From: Candidatus Woesearchaeota archaeon
GTDB lineage: Archaea > Nanobdellota > Nanobdellia > Woesearchaeales > JAGVYF01
Length of the DNA: 33,130 nt
Assembly (NCBI GenBank): GCA_023264635.1
Contig: JAHFLT010000016.1
Location: 1 to 33,130, forward strand
Direction of reading: 5' to 3'
Shown here: positions 31,154 through 33,130 of the stretch, piece after piece
Numbering within the stretch: position 1 is the first letter of the stretch
How the letters are laid out: each line of letters starts with the position of its first letter
The notes under the pieces: model-generated
Told to the model about the DNA's origin: nothing
The model's input: only the letters and a program-made list of their open reading frames with translations
Databases searched by the model: none
Position numbers and translations under genes: made by a program

Positions 31154-32383
31154 ATGGACAAAAGATTCTTTCCCCTCTTTTTCACCGTGTTTCTGGATCT
31201 CTTGGGACTAGGAATTGTTATTCCGATATTTGCCCAGCTATTCCTCGCACAGAATGGGTTGCTGCCTGTTTCATACCCTCTCTGGGTGAGAACGCTCTTG
31301 TATGGTATTTTTATTTCATCGTATCCGTTTGCCCAGTTCTTCGGAGCACCAGTGCTTGGCGCATTATCAGACACCTATGGCCGGAAGAAATTGTTACTCC
31401 TATCACTTGCTGGAACAGTCATTGGATACATATTGATAGGCATTGCCGTGACAATGCAAACACTCCTCCTTGCGTATATCGGCAGGTTGCTTGATGGCTT
31501 TACCGGCGGTAACATCTCTCTTGTGATGTCTTCTATGGCTGACCTTTCTGATAAAAGCAATAAGGCAAAGAATTTTGGTCTCATTGGAATGGCTTTTGGA
31601 CTTGGATTCATCATGGGACCATACGTAGGAGGCAGGCTGGCAGACCCTTCTGTTGTGCGTTGGTTTACATTCGCTACGCCGTTCTGGTTTACAGCATTTC
31701 TCTGTATGATCAATATTATTCTCGTAATCTGGAGCTTTCAGGAGACGCTGGGTGCACGAGTATCCCAGCAATTACCCCAGCGAGTATTCCACTCTAGCAT
31801 TATTTTTAGCAGCATACTTCATCTCAAGAAAGCGTATGCACTGGCTGAGCTCAGAAACATGTTCTTGGTCGTTTTCCTGTTCACATTCGGCTTTACCTTT
31901 TTCACACAGTTCTTTCAAGTCTTTCTTATCCAGAGATTTTCTTTTGATCAAACGCATATCGGTGAGCTATATGCCTATATGGGGGTTTGGATCGTGTTGG
32001 CGCAGGGAGGGGTAATGCGTATCACCGCCAAGCTATGGAAACCGCAACAGATACTTGTTGTAGCCCCATTGGTACTCTCGTTTGTGCTCCCCGTTCTCCT
32101 GTGGCCTCACGTTCCGTATTACCTGTGGCTTATCCTGCCGTTCGTCTCTTTATCCCATGGATTAACGCATCCCAATGCAGTTGCACTAGTTTCTAATCTG
32201 GCAAGCAAAGATAAGCAAGGAGAAATATTGGGCATTAACCAGTCAATAGTGTCTGCAGCGCAGGCAGTACCGCCACTCATTGCTGGTGTTGCAGTATCCA
32301 TTAACATTAATCTTCCCATTCTATTTGCAGGGCTTTCAACGCTTGTGGGCTGGATCATTTTTCTGTTATTTGTCAGGGTTTAA
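31154..32383 (+). CDS. Major facilitator superfamily transporter, TetA-like
   Basis: This 409-residue protein has about 12 membrane helices. The signature loop between helices 2 and 3, GALSDTYGRKKLLLLSLAG, and the motif DLLGLGIVIPIF in helix 1 place it in the DHA1 drug:proton antiporter group. Later sequences VGGRLAD and FVSLSHGLTHPNAVALVS are also typical. The substrate is unknown; drug or metabolite efflux is likely. Its end overlaps the convergent coaD by 11 nt. The ATG at 31154 is used; an ATG at 31143 is out of frame. Confidence 0.88.
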   Translation: MDKRFFPLFFTVFLDLLGLGIVIPIFAQLFLAQNGLLPVSYPLWVRTLLYGIFISSYPFAQFFGAPVLGALSDTYGRKKLLLLSLAGTVIGYILIGIAVTMQTLLLAYIGRLLDGFTGGNISLVMSSMADLSDKSNKAKNFGLIGMAFGLGFIMGPYVGGRLADPSVVRWFTFATPFWFTAFLCMINIILVIWSFQETLGARVSQQLPQRVFHSSIIFSSILHLKKAYALAELRNMFLVVFLFTFGFTFFTQFFQVFLIQRFSFDQTHIGELYAYMGVWIVLAQGGVMRITAKLWKPQQILVVAPLVLSFVLPVLLWPHVPYYLWLILPFVSLSHGLTHPNAVALVSNLASKDKQGEILGINQSIVSAAQAVPPLIAGVAVSININLPILFAGLSTLVGWIIFLLFVRV

Positions 32384-32864
32384 ATCTTTCAGTAACTTTT
32401 TTTAAGATAGAAGCAGGGATGTATTTGCTAACAACAGATTCCCAGCCAGCAGGACCGATGAGACTTTTAACAAAACTAGAAGAAACTTCTGCGATCTCTC
32501 GCGGTGGCATTAAAAAAACAGTTTCTATCTGTTGATTGATGTCTGCATTGATATAACACATACTCCGCTCATATTCATAATCTGTTTGTGTTCTGATGCC
32601 TCGCAAGATATAACTCGCACCAGCAGTTTGTGCATACATCACGAGATACTGATTCTCAAAAGAGTCCACTGTAACATTATGAAAGGGGGTTATCATCTCC
32701 TGAAGCATCGCAAGTCTCTCCTCAAGAGAAAAAGAGTATGCTTTTATGGGATTAAGACCAATAGCAACCACAAGTGAATCAAACAGTTTTGCACCTTTCT
32801 CAATCATCCATAAATGACCATTAGTGGGTGGGTCAAAACTTCCTGCATAGACTGCTGTGATCAT
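32373..32864 (-). CDS. coaD: Pantetheine-phosphate adenylyltransferase, bacterial type
   Basis: This 163-residue protein has normal bacterial CoaD length. Motifs are AVYAGSFDPPTNGHL (nucleotidyltransferase T/N-x-G-H), SLEERLAMLQEM, LRGIRTQTDYEYE and REIAEVSSSFVKSL. It adds AMP to 4'-phosphopantetheine, the step before CoaE, which lies 1.8 kb away. Archaea normally have a shorter eukaryotic-like enzyme, so both final CoA steps here are of bacterial type. TATAAATCTC (about 32881-32890 on the minus strand) is the likely promoter. Confidence 0.95.
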   Translation of the reverse strand: MITAVYAGSFDPPTNGHLWMIEKGAKLFDSLVVAIGLNPIKAYSFSLEERLAMLQEMITPFHNVTVDSFENQYLVMYAQTAGASYILRGIRTQTDYEYERSMCYINADINQQIETVFLMPPREIAEVSSSFVKSLIGPAGWESVVSKYIPASILKKVTERFKP

Positions 32865-32888
32865 ATTGCTGAATATTAATGAGATTTA

Positions 32889-32933
32889 TATTGATGATAT
32901 ATATGATTCATATTGATGATGTTTATTGATGAT
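32889..32933. repeat. Direct repeats of TATTGATGAT
   Basis: TATTGATGAT occurs at 32889-32898, 32911-32920 and 32924-32933 within AT-rich DNA upstream of coaD. It could be a regulator site or simple-sequence drift. Confidence 0.45.
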
Positions 32934-33014
32934 ATAAATAGTGGTGATATAATTGGCTGCTGCATGTCTTTATTTAATTCTTTCTTTCAGTTTACTTCTT
33001 TGGGCTCCAATGAA

Positions 33015-33039
33015 ATAAGGGGCTCCAGCGGCCCCTTAT
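33015..33039. terminator. Perfect 9-bp stem-loop, terminator-like
   Basis: ATAAGGGGC (33015-33023), a 7-nt loop, and GCCCCTTAT (33031-33039). On the minus strand it is followed by TTTC. It could end a minus-strand transcript entering from the right edge, where one frame is open for 22 codons to a TGA near 33065. Confidence 0.45.
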
Positions 33040-33040
33040 A

Positions 33041-33130
33041 ATCCCCAGCAACCTTTCGCCTCCCTCACTCGGTAACTCCTTCGGAGATTACCGTATCTCG
33101 GTCGGCGACGAAACTACCAATGCTTTTCTG
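33041..33130. other. Window-edge region with a second hairpin, possible gene end
   Basis: CGGTAACTCC-ttc-GGAGATTACCG (33070-33093) is a stem with one unpaired A, the same one-bulge style as the hairpin arrays, though the CAAAG/CTTG ends are missing. On the minus strand one frame is open from the edge to a TGA near 33065. I cannot tell whether this is a gene end or the edge of another repeat element. Nothing else is visible in 32934-33130 apart from the stem-loop at 33015-33039. Confidence 0.25.

Overview
The window looks like a piece of a compact archaeal chromosome with moderate G+C content. Archaeal markers are RNA polymerase subunits L and F, ribosomal protein L21e, initiation factor aIF1A, Pth2-type peptidyl-tRNA hydrolase, an Nre-family repair protein ending in a PCNA-binding motif, a DUF655 protein, an intron-containing tRNA, and TATA boxes about 25 nt upstream of mostly leaderless start codons. 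Mixed in are genes of bacterial flavour: CoaD and CoaE, signal peptidase II, PduO-type adenosyltransferase, RNase HIII, a BlaI/M56 pair and a TspO-like protein. This mix suggests a DPANN-type lineage (Woesearchaeota or a relative), but that is inference; no rRNA is present to settle it.

Layout. 1-5.5 kb: the tail of an unknown gene, a small Tyr/Pro/Gly-rich exported protein, a two-domain type II secretion F (TadC/ArlJ-like) membrane protein, and a divergent lamin-tail surface protein. 5.6-9.2 kb: rpoL, an endonuclease V with an altered metal-site residue, a small membrane protein, a glycosyltransferase-TPR protein and a PMM-like HAD phosphatase. 9.2-10.8 kb, minus strand: rpl21e-rpoF-DUF655, an unlisted 52-residue zinc-ribbon gene, and a tRNA-Thr(CGU) whose gene appears to hold two introns, one of them in the T-loop. 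11.2-17.5 kb: nreA, an AAA+ ATPase, pth2, a phospholipase D-like protein, an RsmC-like methyltransferase and Sua5/YrdC. 17.8-24 kb: SMC, small proteins, RNase HIII and the M56/BlaI pair. 24-27.8 kb: SppA with an RDD protein, aIF1A, and a three-gene operon ending in lspA. 28.3-33.1 kb: a short TspO, a TrmA/RlmD-type methyltransferase, CoaE with PduO, an MFS exporter and CoaD.

The most unusual signal is non-coding. Three intergenic regions (about 10.93-11.13, 14.47-14.60 and 27.91-28.02 kb), plus a decayed fourth (about 28.17-28.26 kb), carry arrays of short hairpins built to one grammar: a CAAAG-stem-loop-stem-CTTG hairpin followed at once by a CAAG-stem-loop-stem-CTTTG hairpin. Stem sequences differ between units but stay self-complementary. 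The second array lies in a 264-bp element with perfect 15-bp terminal inverted repeats and a 9-bp direct duplication of the flank, so this copy at least looks like a mobile (MITE-like) insertion. The three clear copies sit next to the promoter of a gene.
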